A stretch of 64,000 nt of DNA, from positions 1,302,001-1,366,000 of the forward strand of contig NC_018513.1 of the NCBI RefSeq assembly GCF_000292915.1, given 5' to 3'. Both the position numbers and the translations under genes were made by a program. Positions 55,611-64,000 of this stretch are shown in pieces. The notes under the pieces were generated by a model. It had not been told where the DNA came from, did not search any database, and was given only the letters and a program-made list of their open reading frames with translations. Within the stretch, counting starts at the first letter, position 1. Each line of letters begins with the position of its first letter. This DNA comes from Burkholderia cepacia GG4 (GTDB taxonomy: Bacteria; Pseudomonadota; Gammaproteobacteria; Burkholderiales; Burkholderiaceae).

Positions 55611-57299
55611 ATGAACCATCCGAAACACATCGATCCCCGTCTCGATCCGACGCGCACGATCCGCGCACCGCGCGGCAGCGAGAAGGTCTGCAAGACCTGG
55701 CTGGCCGAAGCGGCCTACCGGATGCTCCAGAACAACCTGGATCCGGAAGTCGCCGAGCACCCGCACGCACTCGTCGTGTACGGCGGCATCGGCCGTGCGG
55801 CGCGCAACTGGGAATGCTACGACCAGATCCTCGCGTCGCTGAAGGATCTCGAAGAGAACGAAACGCTGCTGATCCAGTCGGGCAAGCCGGTCGGTGTGTT
55901 CCGCACGCACAAGGATGCGCCGCGCGTGCTGCTCGCGAACTCGAACCTCGTGCCGCACTGGGCGACCTGGGATCACTTCCACGAACTCGACCGCAAGGGC
56001 CTGATGATGTACGGCCAGATGACGGCCGGCAGCTGGATCTACATCGGCAGCCAGGGCATCGTGCAGGGCACGTACGAGACGTTCTTCTCGGTCGCGAACC
56101 AGCACTTCAACGGCGATCCGTCGGGCCGCTGGATCCTGACGGGTGGTCTGGGCGGCATGGGCGGCGCGCAGCCGCTGGCAGCGACGATGGCCGGCTTCTC
56201 GATGATCGCGGTCGAATGCGACGAGACGCGCATCGACTTCCGCCTGAAGACGCGTTACGTCGACAAGAAGGCGACGACGCTCGACGAAGCGCTCGGCATG
56301 ATCGAGGAAGCGAAGCGCGACGGCAAGCCGGTGTCGATCGGCCTGCTCGGCAACGCGGCCGATGTGTTCCCGGAACTCGTCAAGCGCGGCATCACGCCGG
56401 ATTGCGTGACCGACCAGACGAGCGCGCACGACCCGATCAACGGCTACCTGCCGCAAGGCTGGACCGTCGCGCAATGGCGCGAAGCGCAGAAGGTCGATCC
56501 GCAGAGCATCGTGAAGGTCGCGAAGCAGTCGATGGCCGTCCAGGTGCAGGCGATGCTGGATCTGCAGGAACGCGGCGCGGCGACGCTCGACTACGGCAAC
56601 AACATCCGCCAGATGGCGCTGGAAATGGGCGTCGAGAACGCGTTCGACTTCCCGGGCTTCGTGCCGGCCTATATCCGCCCGCTGTTCTGCGAAGGCAAGG
56701 GCCCGTTCCGCTGGGTCGCGCTGTCGGGCGATCCGGAAGACATCTACAAGACCGACCAGAAGGTGAAGGAGCTGATCCCCGACGATCCGCACCTGCACAA
56801 CTGGCTCGACATGGCACGTGAGCGCATCGCGTTCCAGGGCCTGCCGGCGCGGATCTGCTGGGTCGGCGTGAAGGATCGCTATCGCCTCGGCCAGGCGTTC
56901 AACGAGATGGTGAAGAACGGCGAACTGAAGGCGCCGATCGTGATCGGCCGCGACCACCTCGACACCGGTTCGGTCGCAAGCCCGAACCGCGAGACGGAAT
57001 CGATGAAGGACGGTTCGGACGCCGTGAGCGACTGGCCGCTGCTGAACGCACTGCTGAACACCGCAGGCGGCGCATCGTGGGTGTCGCTGCACCATGGCGG
57101 CGGCGTCGGGATGGGCTTCTCGCAGCACTCGGGCGTCGTGATCGTCGCCGACGGTACCGCCGAAGCGCACGAGCGTCTCGGTCGCGTGCTGCTGAACGAT
57201 CCGGCAACGGGCGTGATGCGCCATGCGGATGCCGGCTACGAACTCGCGCAGCAGACGGCCCGCGAAGCCGGCCTGAAGCTGCCGATGCTCGGCCGCTGA
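55611..57299 (+). CDS. hutU: Urocanate hydratase
   Basis: A 562-residue urocanase that hydrates urocanate to imidazolonepropionate using tightly bound NAD. The NAD-binding motif is [16 protein letters not shown]. The catalytic region has the conserved Cys in EGKGPFR/FCEG ([17 protein letters not shown]) and [15 protein letters not shown] near the C-terminus. Length and start [20 protein letters not shown] are normal. It lies 39 bp after hutC and 2 bp before hutD. Confidence 0.97.
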   Translation: MNHPKHIDPRLDPTRTIRAPRGSEKVCKTWLAEAAYRMLQNNLDPEVAEHPHALVVYGGIGRAARNWECYDQILASLKDLEENETLLIQSGKPVGVFRTHKDAPRVLLANSNLVPHWATWDHFHELDRKGLMMYGQMTAGSWIYIGSQGIVQGTYETFFSVANQHFNGDPSGRWILTGGLGGMGGAQPLAATMAGFSMIAVECDETRIDFRLKTRYVDKKATTLDEALGMIEEAKRDGKPVSIGLLGNAADVFPELVKRGITPDCVTDQTSAHDPINGYLPQGWTVAQWREAQKVDPQSIVKVAKQSMAVQVQAMLDLQERGAATLDYGNNIRQMALEMGVENAFDFPGFVPAYIRPLFCEGKGPFRWVALSGDPEDIYKTDQKVKELIPDDPHLHNWLDMARERIAFQGLPARICWVGVKDRYRLGQAFNEMVKNGELKAPIVIGRDHLDTGSVASPNRETESMKDGSDAVSDWPLLNALLNTAGGASWVSLHHGGGVGMGFSQHSGVVIVADGTAEAHERLGRVLLNDPATGVMRHADAGYELAQQTAREAGLKLPMLGR

Positions 57300-57301
57300 G
57301 C

Positions 57302-57940
57302 ATGACGGCGCTCGACCAGGCGCCGGTGCACGCAACGATGATCCGCGCGGCGGATCTCGTTGTGTCGCCGTGGAAGAACGGCGGCGGCGTGACGCGCGAA
57401 ATCGCGGCGTTCTCCCCCAAGGGGACTTCCTTCGGGGCGCTGCCTGGCGCCGCGCTCGACGCGTTCGTATGGCGCGTGAGCGTCGCGGACGTGGGCGCGG
57501 CCGGGCCGTTCTCGCGTTTCGACGGCATCGACCGCACGCTCGTGCTGCTGTCCGGCGCGGGCATGACGCTCGCGGAAGCGGGCGGCGCGCGTCATGTGCT
57601 CGACACGCCGCTCGCCCGCGCGGATTTCGCCGGCGAAACGGCGATCGATGCGACGCTGCACGACGGCGCGACGCGCGACTTCAACCTGATGACGCGCCGT
57701 TCGGCCGCGCGCGGGACGGTCGACGTGTGGCCCGAAGGCACGCACCGCGTCGAGCGTGCCGATACCGTGCTGCTGTTCTGCGCGACCGGTGCGGTCGGCG
57801 TCGAGATCGACGGCGCGCACTACGCGCTGCAGGAAATGGACACGCTGCGGCTCGATGGGCCGCAGCGTGCGTTTGACGTCGTCGTGAGCGGGGGCGGCGC
57901 GCTGCTTGCCGTGTCGCTTGCCGTCGGCGAACGAGACTGA
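57302..57940 (+). CDS. hutD: HutD/Ves family protein
   Basis: A 212-residue bicupin of the HutD/Ves family, found in hut operons of many proteobacteria. The start has [17 protein letters not shown], the family signature (P-W-x-N-G-G-G-x-T-R), and [19 protein letters not shown] plus DFNLMTRR are also typical. It has been proposed to fine-tune histidine catabolism by binding N-formylglutamate, but no enzymatic role is established. It starts 2 bp after hutU and is followed 4 bp later by hutI. Confidence 0.92.
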   Translation: MTALDQAPVHATMIRAADLVVSPWKNGGGVTREIAAFSPKGTSFGALPGAALDAFVWRVSVADVGAAGPFSRFDGIDRTLVLLSGAGMTLAEAGGARHVLDTPLARADFAGETAIDATLHDGATRDFNLMTRRSAARGTVDVWPEGTHRVERADTVLLFCATGAVGVEIDGAHYALQEMDTLRLDGPQRAFDVVVSGGGALLAVSLAVGERD

Positions 57941-57944
57941 ACGC

Positions 57945-59168
57945 ATGAAACCGACTGTCTGGCATCACCTGAGGCTGTGTCCGCACGGCCACCCCGACGA
58001 AACGATCGACGACGCGGCGATCGTCGTCGACGAAACCGGCACGATCGTATGGCTCGGCGCGTTGTCCGCGCTGCCGCACGGTTATGCGCACTGGCAGCGC
58101 GAAGACCTGCACGGCGCGTGGGTGACGCCGGGCCTCGTCGACTGCCATACCCACCTCGTGTACGGCGGCACGCGCGCCGACGAGTTCGCGCAGCGCCTCG
58201 CGGGCGTCAGCTACGAGGAGATCGCGCGGCAGGGCGGCGGGATCGTGTCGACGGTGCGCGCGACGCGCGCGGCCGACGAGACGACGCTGTTCGTGCAGGC
58301 CGCCGCACGCCTGCAGCCGTTGCTCGCCGAAGGCGTGACCGCGATCGAGATCAAGTCGGGCTACGGGCTCGACCTCGCGAGCGAGCGCAAGATGCTGCGC
58401 GTCGCGCGCCAGCTCGGCGAGCGCTTTCCGGTCACGGTCTACACCACGTTCCTCGGCGCGCATGCGCTGCCGCCGGAATACGCGGGCCGTGCGGACGAAT
58501 ACATCGACGAAGTGTGCGACCGGATGCTGCCGGCGCTGGCCGACGAGGGCCTCGTCGACGCGGTCGACGTGTTCTGCGAACGCATCGGCTTTTCGCTCGC
58601 GCAGACCGAGCGCGTGTTCGAGGCCGCGACGCGGCGCGGGCTGCCGGTGAAGCTGCACGCGGAGCAGCTGTCGAACGCGGGCGGCACCGCGCTTGCCGCG
58701 CGTTATCGCGCGCTATCCGCCGATCACCTCGAATTTCTCGACGAAGCCGGCATCGAGGCGATGAAGGCGGCCGGCACGGTCGCCGTGTTGTTGCCAGGCG
58801 CGTACTACTTCATCCGCGAAACCCAATTGCCGCCGATCGAGCTGCTGCGCAAGCACGGCGTGCCGATCGCGCTCGCGACCGATCACAACCCCGGCACGTC
58901 GCCGCTCGAATCGCTGCTGCTGACGCTGAACATGGGTTGCACGCTGTTCCGCATGACGGTGCCCGAAGTGCTGCAGGGCGTGACGCGCCATGCGGCGGCG
59001 GCGCTCGGCCGCGCGGATCGTCACGGCGCGCTCGAGATCGGCCGCCAGGCCGATTTCGCGGTCTGGTCGGTCGGCTCGCTGGCGGAGCTCGCTTACTGGA
59101 TCGGCCGGCCGCTGTGCGAGCAGGTCGTGCGCGGCGGCGCGACGGTGTTTCGCCGGATGAACGGCTAG
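57945..59168 (+). CDS. hutI: Imidazolonepropionase
   Basis: A 407-residue amidohydrolase that opens imidazolonepropionate to N-formimino-L-glutamate. The metal ligands are in [18 protein letters not shown] (HxH), [12 protein letters not shown] (His), and [11 protein letters not shown] (Asp). It also shows [19 protein letters not shown], a conserved substrate segment. The start [19 protein letters not shown] is 4 bp after hutD, with weak ribosome site, so coupling is likely. Length is normal for HutI. Confidence 0.96.
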   Translation: MKPTVWHHLRLCPHGHPDETIDDAAIVVDETGTIVWLGALSALPHGYAHWQREDLHGAWVTPGLVDCHTHLVYGGTRADEFAQRLAGVSYEEIARQGGGIVSTVRATRAADETTLFVQAAARLQPLLAEGVTAIEIKSGYGLDLASERKMLRVARQLGERFPVTVYTTFLGAHALPPEYAGRADEYIDEVCDRMLPALADEGLVDAVDVFCERIGFSLAQTERVFEAATRRGLPVKLHAEQLSNAGGTALAARYRALSADHLEFLDEAGIEAMKAAGTVAVLLPGAYYFIRETQLPPIELLRKHGVPIALATDHNPGTSPLESLLLTLNMGCTLFRMTVPEVLQGVTRHAAAALGRADRHGALEIGRQADFAVWSVGSLAELAYWIGRPLCEQVVRGGATVFRRMNG

Positions 59169-59191
59169 CCTTGCCTGAGACGAGACTCACA

Positions 59192-60568
59192 ATGACCGAA
59201 ATGACGTTGTTCGCGGACCACGCGTACCTGCCCGATGGCTGGCGCCGCAACGTGCTGCTGCGCTGGGACGCGGCCGGCACGCTGACCGGCGTGACGCCCG
59301 ACACCGACGCGCCGGCAGGCGTCGCGCGCGCGGCCGGGCCCGTGCTGCCCGGCATGCCGAACCTGCATTCGCACGCATTCCAGCGCGCGATGGCGGGGCT
59401 TACCGAATACCGCGCCAATCCCGCCGACAGCTTCTGGAGCTGGCGCGACCTGATGTACCGCTTCGCGCTGAAGATCACGCCCGATGCGCTCGCGGCGATT
59501 GCGCGCTGGCTGTACGTCGAGATGCTCAAGTGCGGTTACACGTCGGTGTGCGAATTCCACTACGTGCATCACGCGCAGGACGGCTCGCGCTATCCGCAGA
59601 TCGCCGAACTCGGCACGCGCGTGGTCGACGCGGCGCGCTCGGCCGGCATCGGCATCACGATGCTGCCCGTGTCGTACCAGTTCGCCGGCTTCGGCAACAA
59701 GCCGCCGCGCGACGACCAGCGCCGCTTCATCAACACGCCGGACGGCCTGCTCGAACTGCTCGACTCGATGCGTCGCGTCGCGCCCGAGCACGGCGGGCTG
59801 CGCTACGGCGTCGCGCCGCACTCGCTGCGCGCGGTGTCCGAGAACGGGCTGCGCGTGCTGCTCGAGGGCTTGCCCGACGACGCGCCGGTGCACATCCATA
59901 TCGCCGAGCAGACGGCTGAAGTCGACGACTGCGTGCGCGCCTACGGCGCACGCCCCGTGCAATGGCTGCTCGATCGCTTCGACGTCGATGCGCGCTGGTG
60001 CCTGGTGCACGCGACGCACGTCGATGCGGCCGAAACGGCAGCGCTCGCGAAGCGCCGCGCAGTGGCGGGCCTGTGCCTGACCACCGAAGCGAACCTCGGC
60101 GACGGCGTGTTCCCGGCGGTCGACTATCTCGCGCAGGGCGGCGTGATCGGCGTCGGCTCGGACAGCCACGCGTCGGTCGACTGGCGCTCGGAGCTGCGCC
60201 TGCTCGAGTATGGGCAGCGGCTCGTGCATCGCGCGCGCAACGTGCTTGCGAGCGACACGCAGGCGCATGTCGCCGATCGCCTGTTCGACGCGTCGCTCGC
60301 GGGCGGCGCGCAGGCCAGCGGGCGGCGGATCGGCGCGTTGCGCGAAGGCTGCCGCGCCGACTGGCTCGTGCTCGACCCCGATCATCCGGCGATCGCCGAA
60401 CACGGCAGCGCGGCATGGCTGTCGGGCGCGGTGTTCGCCGAGCACGGCGACACGCCGGTGCTCGACGTCTACACCGGCGGCGAGCGCGTCGTGAGCGGCC
60501 GCCGTCATCGCGACGAAGCCGTCGCGTACGCCGACTACCGCGCCGCGCTGGCGCAACTGCTGCGCTGA
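59192..60568 (+). CDS. hutF: Formimidoylglutamate deiminase
   Basis: A 458-residue amidohydrolase that deaminates N-formimino-L-glutamate to N-formyl-L-glutamate and ammonia. The zinc ligands are in MPNLHSHAFQRAMAG (HxH), HIHIAEQTAEVDDC (His) and GVGSDSHASVDW (Asp). FWSWRDLMYRF and LTTEANLGDGVFP are diagnostic for HutF. Its presence with hutG shows this organism uses the two-step route (HutF-HutG) instead of the one-step HutG formiminoglutamase. It follows hutI by 23 bp. Confidence 0.96.
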   Translation: MTEMTLFADHAYLPDGWRRNVLLRWDAAGTLTGVTPDTDAPAGVARAAGPVLPGMPNLHSHAFQRAMAGLTEYRANPADSFWSWRDLMYRFALKITPDALAAIARWLYVEMLKCGYTSVCEFHYVHHAQDGSRYPQIAELGTRVVDAARSAGIGITMLPVSYQFAGFGNKPPRDDQRRFINTPDGLLELLDSMRRVAPEHGGLRYGVAPHSLRAVSENGLRVLLEGLPDDAPVHIHIAEQTAEVDDCVRAYGARPVQWLLDRFDVDARWCLVHATHVDAAETAALAKRRAVAGLCLTTEANLGDGVFPAVDYLAQGGVIGVGSDSHASVDWRSELRLLEYGQRLVHRARNVLASDTQAHVADRLFDASLAGGAQASGRRIGALREGCRADWLVLDPDHPAIAEHGSAAWLSGAVFAEHGDTPVLDVYTGGERVVSGRRHRDEAVAYADYRAALAQLLR

Positions 60569-60627
60569 CGCGCGGCACCCGGCGCACGCCGCGCGCGTGC
60601 GCCGGCAGACTTTTACGGTGATGCGAC

Positions 60628-61425
60628 ATGACTGAACAACCGGCTGTATTCACGCTGAAGCAGGGCACGCTGCCGCTGCTGATCTCGATTCCGCACGCAG
60701 GCACCTACATCCCCGACGACATCGCCGCGACGATGACGCCCGACGCGCGCTTCGTCGACGATTGCGACTGGCACCTCGAGCGGCTGTACGGCTTCGCGGC
60801 GACCCTCGGCGCCTCGATCCTCGTGCCGTCGCACGCGCGTTACGTCGTCGACCTGAATCGTCCGCCCGACAACGAGAACCTTTATCCGGGGCAGGATACG
60901 ACCGGGCTCGTGCCGGTCGATACGTTCGACAAGGCGCCGCTGTATCCGGCGAACGCGCTGCCCGGCAACGACGAGATCATGCGCCGGCGCGACCGCTACT
61001 GGCGCCCGTACCACGACGCGCTGCAAGCCGAGATCGCGCGCCTGAAGCGTGAGCACGGCCGCGTGTTGGTGTGGGAAGCGCATTCGATCCGCTCGCACGT
61101 GCCGCGCTTCTTCGAAGGCCGCCTGCCGGACTTCAACTTCGGCACGTCGAGCGGCGCGACCGCCGCGCCCGGTCTCGCCGAGGCGCTGGCCGCCTGCGTG
61201 AGCGCGCATGGCGGCTATACGGCCGTCGCGAACGGGCGTTTCAAGGGCGGTTACATCACGCGTCACTATGGCGTGCCCGACACCGGCGTCGAAGCGGTGC
61301 AGCTCGAACTGTCGCAGATCACCTACATGGAAGAGACGCGTCCGTACGCGTATGACGAAGCGCGAGCCGCGGACATCGTGCCGCTGCTGCAGACGCTCGT
61401 CGAAACCGCGCTCGCGCATCGCTGA
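60628..61425 (+). CDS. hutG: N-formylglutamate deformylase
   Basis: A 265-residue N-formylglutamate amidohydrolase giving L-glutamate and formate, the final step of this route. Features are LLISIPHAGTYIPDDI near the start, VDDCDWHLERLYGF and VVDLNRPPDNENLYPGQDT with conserved Asp/Arg, and VWEAHSIRSHVPRFF. It is the last hut gene; a strong terminator follows at 61510. It starts 59 bp after hutF. Confidence 0.95.
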   Translation: MTEQPAVFTLKQGTLPLLISIPHAGTYIPDDIAATMTPDARFVDDCDWHLERLYGFAATLGASILVPSHARYVVDLNRPPDNENLYPGQDTTGLVPVDTFDKAPLYPANALPGNDEIMRRRDRYWRPYHDALQAEIARLKREHGRVLVWEAHSIRSHVPRFFEGRLPDFNFGTSSGATAAPGLAEALAACVSAHGGYTAVANGRFKGGYITRHYGVPDTGVEAVQLELSQITYMEETRPYAYDEARAADIVPLLQTLVETALAHR

Positions 61426-61509
61426 TGCGTTCGCCGGCACGTGCGGCGGCGCGGTGGTCATCGCGCCGCGGCCCGCCGGCACATGCGGTGCGCACCGACG
61501 CAGTGCACC

Positions 61510-61546
61510 AAACGGCATCGATCCGGCCGATCGATGCCGTTTTTTT
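61510..61546 (+). terminator. Terminator of the hut operon
   Basis: AACGGCATCGATC-CGGCC-GATCGATGCCGTTTTTTT, 84 nt after the hutG stop. Confidence 0.92.
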
Positions 61547-61569
61547 CGTCTGATCGATATCGGGATCGG

Positions 61570-61599
61570 CACCTGAAAATTTGACGCAATTTTTAGGTG
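61570..61599. promoter_or_regulatory. 12-bp inverted repeat, probable operator upstream of puuD
   Basis: CACCTGAAAATT (61570-61581), TGACGC, AATTTTTAGGTG (61588-61599): 11 of 12 positions pair. It lies in an AT-rich island 550 bp upstream of puuD with TTGACG (61581-61586) and TATAAG (61601-61606) close by, so a promoter is likely. Between 61600 and 62148 I see no convincing gene. Confidence 0.6.
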
Positions 61600-62148
61600 A
61601 TATAAGCTGAATGTCAGGTAGTCGTCACGCGCGCACCGGCGGCGCCGGCGTCGATCAGCGCCGCACCGTGCCGGAATGCGTAGCGAGACACCTTGCCGAC
61701 GTGTCGCCGCGCGGCATTGCCGCCTTCGTTTCATCGCGACACGTGTCCTGCCTTCTTCAGTCAGTCGAGTACGATCGTGAAAGCCGCCAGCCCTTCGATA
61801 CGCCGGACCCGAAGTCCGACGGCGGGCGCGCCGCCTCAGGCCGGGCCGATCCGGCATGCTGATCGCGGCACGCGCGCCGCCCTCATACGCGAGCCTCGTT
61901 TCTTCGCTGTGTCCCACCGCGGCGTGCGCCGCTTCAATCTCGTGACCGCGCACGTATTCAGCGCGGTGCAGTGCGACGGCAGCGCGTCATTGTTGCCCTA
62001 GCGTCCTTTTCCGCGTTCGCATCGGGTCGCACCGTCTGTCGCCGCAGCTTCCGCGCGGCAGGGGCACGCATGGGCGCGTGCGGCGCCGCCGCGGGCGCCC
62101 GTCGTCTCGCGCGGTCGCATGCGTCGCGCGCTTATCGCGGAGGCGATC

Positions 62149-62955
62149 ATGCGACCGCGCCCGCTCGTAGCCGTCACCGCCGATCGCATCATGCGCGGCG
62201 CCCATCCGAACCACGCGGCGGGGGAGAAGTATCTCGTCGCGCTGGTCGACGGCGCCGGCGCGCTGGCGTTCGTGCTGCCCGCGCTGGGTACGCGGCAGCC
62301 GGTCGACGCGATCGTCGCGTCGGTTGACGGGCTGTTGCTGACCGGCAGCTATTCGAACGTCGAGCCACATCACTATGGCGGCCCGGCAAGTGCACCCGAC
62401 ACGCTGCACGACCCCGCGCGCGATGCGACCGCGCTGCCGCTGATCCGCGCGGCGATCGACGCGGGTGTGCCCGTGCTCGCGATCTGCCGCGGCATGCAGG
62501 AGCTGAACGTCGCGTATGGCGGCACGCTGCATCAGCGGCTGCATGCGAGCCCCGGCTTCCACGATCATCGCGAGCGCGACGGCGACCCACTCGAACGGCA
62601 GTACGGCCCCGCGCACCGCGTGCAGCTTGCGCCGGGCGGCTTGCTGCAACGGGTCGCGCGCGGCGCGCACGACACGATGGTCAATTCGCTGCACGACCAG
62701 GGCATCGCGCGGCTCGGTGCGGGGCTCGCGATCGAAGCGAGCGCGCCCGACGGGCTGATCGAGGCCGTCAGCGTGCGCGGCGCGCGCGCGTTCGCGCTCG
62801 GCGTGCAGTGGCATCCGGAATGGCGCTTCGCGGAACAGCCGCTGTCGCGCGACATCTTCGCGGCATTCGGCGCGGCTTGCCGCGCGCGCATGACGCACCG
62901 CCTTCATGCGGCCGGCGGCACCATGCCGTCGCCGGCCGCATCCGACATCGACTGA
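62149..62955 (+). CDS. puuD: Gamma-glutamyl-gamma-aminobutyrate hydrolase family protein
   Basis: A 268-residue class I glutamine-amidotransferase-like hydrolase (peptidase C26). PuuD cleaves gamma-glutamyl-GABA to glutamate and GABA in putrescine breakdown. The catalytic Cys113 is in VLAICRGMQELNVAYGG; the His and Glu are in ALGVQWHPEWRF. Start ATG 62149 (MRPRPLVAVTADR) has GGAGG 5 nt upstream; a longer start is less likely. The next gene encodes a PuuA-like synthetase, as in the gamma-glutamylated putrescine pathway. Confidence 0.9.
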   Translation: MRPRPLVAVTADRIMRGAHPNHAAGEKYLVALVDGAGALAFVLPALGTRQPVDAIVASVDGLLLTGSYSNVEPHHYGGPASAPDTLHDPARDATALPLIRAAIDAGVPVLAICRGMQELNVAYGGTLHQRLHASPGFHDHRERDGDPLERQYGPAHRVQLAPGGLLQRVARGAHDTMVNSLHDQGIARLGAGLAIEASAPDGLIEAVSVRGARAFALGVQWHPEWRFAEQPLSRDIFAAFGAACRARMTHRLHAAGGTMPSPAASDID

Positions 62956-62967
62956 ACGAGGCCGATC

Positions 62968-64000
62968 ATGCAACCCGAACTGAGCGAATTCCTGCGCCAG
63001 CACCGTATTACCGAGGTCGAGGCGATCATTCCCGACATGGCCGGCATCGCGCGCGGCAAGATCATCCCGCGCAACAAATTCGAGTCCGGCGAATCGATGC
63101 GCCTGCCGCAGGCCGTGATGGTGCAGACCGTCACCGGCGACTATCCGGAGGACGGCACGCTGACCGGCGTGACCGATCCCGACATGGTGTGCGTGCCCGA
63201 TCCGTCGACGATCTGCCTGATTCCGTGGGCCGTCGATCCGACCGCGCAGGTGATCCACGATTGCGTGCATTTCGACGGCACGCCGGTCGAGATCTCGCCG
63301 CGCTACGTGCTGCGCCGCGTGCTCGACCTGTACCAGGAGAAGGGCTGGAAGCCAGTGGTCGCACCCGAGCTCGAGTTCTATCTGGTCGACATGAACGCCG
63401 ATCCCGACCTGCCGTTGCGTCCGCCGGTCGGGCGCACCGGGCGTGCGGAGACCGGCCGCCAGTCGTATTCGATCGAGGCGGTGAACGAGTTCGATCCGTT
63501 GTTCGAGGACATCTACGAATACTGCGAGATGCAGGGCCTCGACATCGAGACGCTGATCCACGAGGTCGGCGCCGCGCAGATGGAGATCAACTTCGTGCAC
63601 GGCGACGCGCTGTCGCTCGCCGATCAGGTGTTCCTGTTCAAGCGCACGGTGCGCGAGGCGGCGCTGCGGCACAACATGTACGCGACGTTCATGGCCAAGC
63701 CGATGGAAAACGAGCCGGGCTCCGCGATGCATATTCACCAGAGCCTCGCCGATACGCGCACCGGACACAACCTGTTCGCCGACGAAGGCGGTGTCGTGTC
63801 GCCGATGTTCCAGAGCTATCTCGCGGGGCTGCAGAAGTACACGCCGGCGCTGATGCCGATCTTCGCGCCGTACATCAACTCGTATCGCCGGCTGTCGCGC
63901 TTCATGGCGGCGCCGATCAATGTGCAGTGGGGCTACGACAATCGCACGGTCGGCTTTCGCATCCCCCAATCGGCGCCGGTCGCGCGGCGTATCGAGAACC
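62968..64000 (+). CDS. puuA: Glutamine synthetase family, gamma-glutamylputrescine synthetase-like (3' end outside window)
   Basis: The first 344 codons of a glutamine-synthetase-like ligase, open to the window edge. Start MQPELSEFLRQHRITEVEAI, 12 bp after puuD. GS-fold segments are visible: PDMAGIARGKIIPRNKF, VAPELEFYLVDMN, EVGAAQMEINF with metal-binding Glu, and GSAMHIHQSL with the metal His. Members ligate glutamate to putrescine, ethanolamine or another amine. Context with puuD favours putrescine, though other polyamines are possible. Confidence 0.88.
   Translation, partial: MQPELSEFLRQHRITEVEAIIPDMAGIARGKIIPRNKFESGESMRLPQAVMVQTVTGDYPEDGTLTGVTDPDMVCVPDPSTICLIPWAVDPTAQVIHDCVHFDGTPVEISPRYVLRRVLDLYQEKGWKPVVAPELEFYLVDMNADPDLPLRPPVGRTGRAETGRQSYSIEAVNEFDPLFEDIYEYCEMQGLDIETLIHEVGAAQMEINFVHGDALSLADQVFLFKRTVREAALRHNMYATFMAKPMENEPGSAMHIHQSLADTRTGHNLFADEGGVVSPMFQSYLAGLQKYTPALMPIFAPYINSYRRLSRFMAAPINVQWGYDNRTVGFRIPQSAPVARRIEN

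Noticed and set aside
61611..62118. Small open frames between the hut terminator and puuD
   Set aside because: No ribosome sites, no recognisable protein features, and overlapping frames of similar length on both strands.

Overview
The window reads as a stretch of a Burkholderia chromosome, most likely chromosome 1 of a Burkholderia cepacia complex species. The evidence is the high GC content, the strong G/C bias at codon third positions, the Burkholderia-type 23S/5S rRNA sequence, and typical betaproteobacterial genes: a DUF3563 mini-protein, HemP, FtrABCD, a UvrB/TyrB divergon and the HutF/HutG histidine pathway. No insertion sequence, prophage, integron or CRISPR array is visible.

Layout. 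1-1888: the 3' half of a 23S rRNA gene, 5S rRNA and the rrn terminator. 2160-9993: a CueR-type regulator, DUF3563, a small secreted protein, RlmJ, an aldo/keto reductase, 3-hydroxybutyrate dehydrogenase, an aromatic aminotransferase and UvrB. 10096-21209: an iron-dominated region holding the ferrous uptake operon ftrABCD, hemP, a DUF1857 gene, a pirin/LysR pair, a candidate small RNA, the bfd-tonB-exbB-exbD operon (with a 20-codon membrane ORF not usually annotated), murI and bacterioferritin. Three good Fur boxes sit on the ftrA, hemP and bfd promoters. 21222-31025: fumarase, YqhA, an EamA transporter, acetyl-CoA synthetase with a DUF4212/symporter pair, tRNA-Ser(GGA), a LysE exporter and a HAD hydrolase. 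31065-37329: a fatty acid desaturase opposite an AraC regulator, an MFS/lactonase pair and a LuxR-type regulator.

37459-45627 is the most interesting block. It holds a two-gene PAPS synthesis module (cysD and fused cysN-cysC) diverging from an operon of DUF1214, sulfotransferase, SDR and DHH phosphoesterase genes, followed by a convergent SnoaL-like/SRPBCC pair. A perfect 19-bp inverted repeat lies in the divergent control region. Together these genes could make PAPS, transfer sulfate to a small molecule, and possibly destroy the 3',5'-ADP by-product. I infer a dedicated sulfation system with unknown substrate.

45978-52179: photolyase, an MFS transporter with a coupled 41-residue ORF, LysR, an alpha/beta hydrolase and a stand-alone Sfp-type phosphopantetheinyl transferase. 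52201-61546: the histidine utilisation locus, with an amino-acid binding protein diverging from hutH-hutC-hutU-hutD-hutI-hutF-hutG, two HutC-type palindromes between them and a terminator at the end. 62149-64000: the start of a gamma-glutamylputrescine-type polyamine operon (puuD, puuA), with puuA cut by the window edge.
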